The notes under the pieces are model-generated. The model had not been told where the DNA came from. It worked only from the letters and a program-made list of their open reading frames with translations, and searched no databases. Source: Chryseobacterium sp. H1D6B (lineage in GTDB: Bacteria; Bacteroidota; Bacteroidia; Flavobacteriales; Weeksellaceae). Taken from it: a stretch of 64,000 nucleotides of DNA. Position 1 is the stretch's first letter, and each line of letters opens with the position of its first letter. The DNA lies in the NCBI RefSeq assembly GCF_029892445.1, contig NZ_JARXVJ010000001.1, positions 3,348,001-3,412,000 of the forward strand, written 5' to 3'. The translations under genes were made by a program, and so were the position numbers. Of this stretch, positions 61,475 to 64,000 are shown in pieces.

Positions 61475-63691
61475 ATGAGCTTCAAATTAATTGCGATAAG
61501 ACCATTAAAAGGTTGCAATGAAAAATTTCGGAAAAATCTTATTCCCAATCAGATTTATAAATTTTATAATGAATACGAATTTTTAGATGAAAATGATAAG
61601 GAAATTAAATGTACAGAAAATTTTGTAGAAGTTTCCAAAATTGTAAAGAAGGAAAATAATGTTCCAGAAGGTTTTTATTATCAAGGAAATACTAAAATAA
61701 ATATATCGGCTATTGTTGGCAAAAATGGAAGTGGTAAAAGTAGTTTGATAGAACTTATTTGTGTAGCTTTTTATAACCTATCTGTCAAGGCAAAATTAAT
61801 AAATGATATTGAAGTAGATGATAAAAAGAATCGTAGATTAAGAAAACAAGTAAGACATTTGGAGGGTGTAATTACAGGTTTACAATATGATTTAGGTGAA
61901 ACCCAAATTTCACAATTGACAGATGATGAGATTGATGAAAAAGAAGCGTATATCGAATTTTATACATTGCTAAAAAATGAACAAGAGAAGAATATTAGAA
62001 ATAAAATAATTAAGAGGGAGATTGTTGAAGATATAAAACTTAATATATATTTTGTACAGAAAAATGAAAATAATAGTGATGAAAAAGTAGTTACAATTAG
62101 TTTTAATAATGATAAAATTTATTTTTTTGAGAGTAAAATAAATGAATTTGTTAAAAAGGAAACAGAAGTAAAAGAGATTACTCAAGATTCATCTTTAAAC
62201 GAGTTATTTTATAATATAATTGTAAACTACTCATTTTATGGATTAAACTCTATCGACGTAGATGATTGGATTGAGACTATATTTCATAAAAATGATGGTT
62301 ATCAAACACCTATTGTTTTGAATCCAATGAGAACAGAGGGTAATATTGATATAAATACGGAAAATTCATTAACGAAACAACGCTTTCTGTATAACTTAAC
62401 TAAAAATTCCGATTTATTACAAGTTACTCCAACCAATAAAATAGATAAGGTAATTCTAAAACTTAAAAAGTATGATAAGAAGGATTTTCTTGTTTCCATA
62501 AGTAGAGGAGATAATATGCATCCTGCTTACTTTTTTGAAAAAATTATACTCAAAAATTTCTATAAATATTCTGAAAGTGAAATATTTATAAAAGATAATG
62601 AATTGAATATCATATTAATGAAATATATTCTAAAAAAATTAATAAGAATAAGAGAAACATACGAAATTTATAATGATTGCAGCGCATTTTATGATGAGAA
62701 CTTTTCTATTTATAGATTTTCAAAGGATTATAACCAGTTTTTTGAAATGTTAAGAGAGGATAATAGTCATATTACATACAAAGTCAAGCAGGCACTTAAT
62801 TTTCTATTTTTTAACAATTTAAAAATTTCAGAATTTGAGAATGATATCTATAGAAAATTTTCAAGTACTTCAGAAGGAAGATTTACAATTGATGAAATTT
62901 CTTGTGGTATAAAAAACAAAAGTAAATTAGATAGATTTTACAAAGTGAAAAAATCTAACGAAGATATTTTTCATTTACCACCATCAATTTTTGAAATTGA
63001 TTATGTATTCGAAAATGGAAGTTCATTCTCATATCTCAGCTCGGGGGAAAAACAATTTATATACAGTGTCAATTCAATCCTATATCACTTAACCAACCTG
63101 AATTCTACTTATGAAAATGAAACAATTAATAAATATAAATTTCTAAATTTAATTTTAGATGAAATCGAGCTGTACTCACATCCCGAAATGCAAAAGAAAT
63201 TTGTAAATAGTTTGCTTGAAGGAATTAGCAAACTTTCAATTAATAACATTCAAGGCTTAAATATACTTTTTATAACCCACTCGCCATTTATTTTGTCAGA
63301 TATTCCAAAGCAAAATGTATTATTTTTAGATAATGGAAAGCCTCAGGACTTTAATCGTAAAAATACTTTTGGAGCAAACATTATAGATCTGTTAGCAGAT
63401 AGTTTTTTTCTTAAAGATGGACTGATGGGGGATTTTGCCAAAGAAAAAATAGAAGCAACAATTAATTGGCTTAATGAGGAAAGAAAAAATAAACAAAATA
63501 AATCGGAAAAATCCTATAATTTGAATTTAAAAGATTATGAATATCATAAGAAAATAGTTCAACTAATTGATGAACCTATTTTAAGAATGAAATTGGCGGA
63601 AATACTTGATGAACTGCAGGATAGCAGAAATTTACAAAAGGAAGTTGCACAAAAGGAAATTGATTTTTTAAAAAATAAATTTGGTTTATAA
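61475..63691 (+). CDS. ABC-type AAA ATPase (AbiEii/OLD-like group)
   Basis: The 738-residue protein has Walker A VGKNGSGKSS (81-90), a long lysine-rich coiled middle, the ABC signature SYLSSGEKQFIYSV, Walker B LILDEIELYSHPEMQ and the H-loop FITHSPFILSDIPKQ. The ELYSHP form of Walker B is typical of defence-linked ATPases such as those in Septu-like and OLD-like systems. No TOPRIM domain is seen, so the effector should be a separate protein, probably the next gene. It follows the helicase by 25 bp. It shares a TAATG stop/start with the downstream gene. Confidence 0.8.
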   Translation: MSFKLIAIRPLKGCNEKFRKNLIPNQIYKFYNEYEFLDENDKEIKCTENFVEVSKIVKKENNVPEGFYYQGNTKINISAIVGKNGSGKSSLIELICVAFYNLSVKAKLINDIEVDDKKNRRLRKQVRHLEGVITGLQYDLGETQISQLTDDEIDEKEAYIEFYTLLKNEQEKNIRNKIIKREIVEDIKLNIYFVQKNENNSDEKVVTISFNNDKIYFFESKINEFVKKETEVKEITQDSSLNELFYNIIVNYSFYGLNSIDVDDWIETIFHKNDGYQTPIVLNPMRTEGNIDINTENSLTKQRFLYNLTKNSDLLQVTPTNKIDKVILKLKKYDKKDFLVSISRGDNMHPAYFFEKIILKNFYKYSESEIFIKDNELNIILMKYILKKLIRIRETYEIYNDCSAFYDENFSIYRFSKDYNQFFEMLREDNSHITYKVKQALNFLFFNNLKISEFENDIYRKFSSTSEGRFTIDEISCGIKNKSKLDRFYKVKKSNEDIFHLPPSIFEIDYVFENGSSFSYLSSGEKQFIYSVNSILYHLTNLNSTYENETINKYKFLNLILDEIELYSHPEMQKKFVNSLLEGISKLSINNIQGLNILFITHSPFILSDIPKQNVLFLDNGKPQDFNRKNTFGANIIDLLADSFFLKDGLMGDFAKEKIEATINWLNEERKNKQNKSEKSYNLNLKDYEYHKKIVQLIDEPILRMKLAEILDELQDSRNLQKEVAQKEIDFLKNKFGL

Positions 63692-64000
63692 TGTTAAAAA
63701 TTTGGCCTACACAAAAAGCTATAGACTTTCATCAAAAAGAAGTAAGTAAAGTTTTTGAAGAAACAATAAAAAAAGGTTATATACTTAGAAACAGGAAACA
63801 AAAGAACCTACCGAAGGTCTTTATTTTATTTTTAAATCAGTTCAAAAATGAACTAATAAGTGGTAAGCCAAAAAGATTATTCGAAATACAGTTAGAGTTT
63901 GAAAAAAAAAGATTTTCTGTTCATCAATTAAAATTAATTAAAAGTTTCTTTATACAAACAGGATATAATAACTTCGATAATAAAGATTTTTTGGAAAAGT
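63691..64000 (+). CDS. Partner gene of the ATPase (3'-partial)
   Basis: The frame starts at ATG 63691, overlapping the ATPase stop by one base (TAATG), and is still open at the window end. About 103 residues are visible (MLKIWPTQKAIDFHQKEVSK...). They are lysine-rich and helical, with no recognisable catalytic motif. In two-gene ATPase systems this position usually holds the nuclease effector, often an HNH protein whose active site is C-terminal. Here that part would lie outside the window, so no call can be made. Confidence 0.6.
   Translation, partial: MLKIWPTQKAIDFHQKEVSKVFEETIKKGYILRNRKQKNLPKVFILFLNQFKNELISGKPKRLFEIQLEFEKKRFSVHQLKLIKSFFIQTGYNNFDNKDFLEK

Overview
The window comes from a member of the Flavobacteriia, most likely the Chryseobacterium/Elizabethkingia group. 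This rests on low G+C coding style, Bacteroidetes -7 boxes of the TAnnTTTG type, a type IX secretion C-terminal signal, a SusC/SusD pair, GIN-type secreted proteins and DUF6520/DUF6265-like proteins. No rRNA or other phylogenetic marker is present, so the genus is an inference.

Positions 1-21.8 kb look like ordinary chromosome. The window opens inside egtD and continues through egtB, an ABC ATPase and a permease/binding-protein fusion. Together they form a probable ergothioneine synthesis-plus-uptake operon (egtD-egtB-egtV-egtU). The binding domain of the EgtU-like protein is circularly permuted. Next come small secreted proteins, gene debris (a TonB-receptor fragment beside a small membrane ORF), two paralogous secreted proteins, a LuxR-type response regulator with a propeller-type sensor kinase, an AlkB-like dioxygenase, a T9SS substrate, two tandem serine hydrolases, an ECF41-like sigma factor next to an azoreductase and a 6PGDH-like oxidoreductase, a Crp-family regulator, RidA and a DUF4236 protein.

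A tRNA-Ser(UGA) at 21.8 kb is followed by a tyrosine recombinase reading away from it. From there to the end the window looks like an integrated genomic island. Its right end and the second attachment repeat are not seen. The island starts with a tightly overlapping operon: Vsr endonuclease, C5 cytosine methyltransferase, a protein with two GHKL ATPase modules (one Hsp90/MORC-like, one histidine-kinase-like), a receiver-domain protein and an HNH endonuclease. A PD-(D/E)XK protein and a decayed gene follow. This resembles a restriction-modification system with a built-in two-component phosphorelay. On the minus strand then come two HEPN-motif proteins, an FRG protein, a NYN/LOTUS nuclease and an XRE regulator with an 18-bp palindromic candidate operator.

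The middle of the island (36.9-51 kb) is a cargo block: a TlpA-like thioredoxin protein, SusC, SusD, a DUF6520 protein, a MauE/DoxX membrane protein, a TPR-AraC regulator, a solitary PD-(D/E)XK nuclease, a DUF421 protein, a serine hydrolase, a DUF6265 protein and an AraC regulator. At 51.1-51.45 kb there is an array of eleven 32-bp units containing dyads (an iteron-like array), upstream of two small HTH-type genes.

The end of the window holds a second defence cluster: a PHP-phosphoesterase/ATPase fusion with a small partner, then TerB/BRCT, TerB-C membrane protein, BrxD-like ATPase, Lhr-like helicase and an ABC-type AAA ATPase, whose downstream partner is cut off by the window edge.
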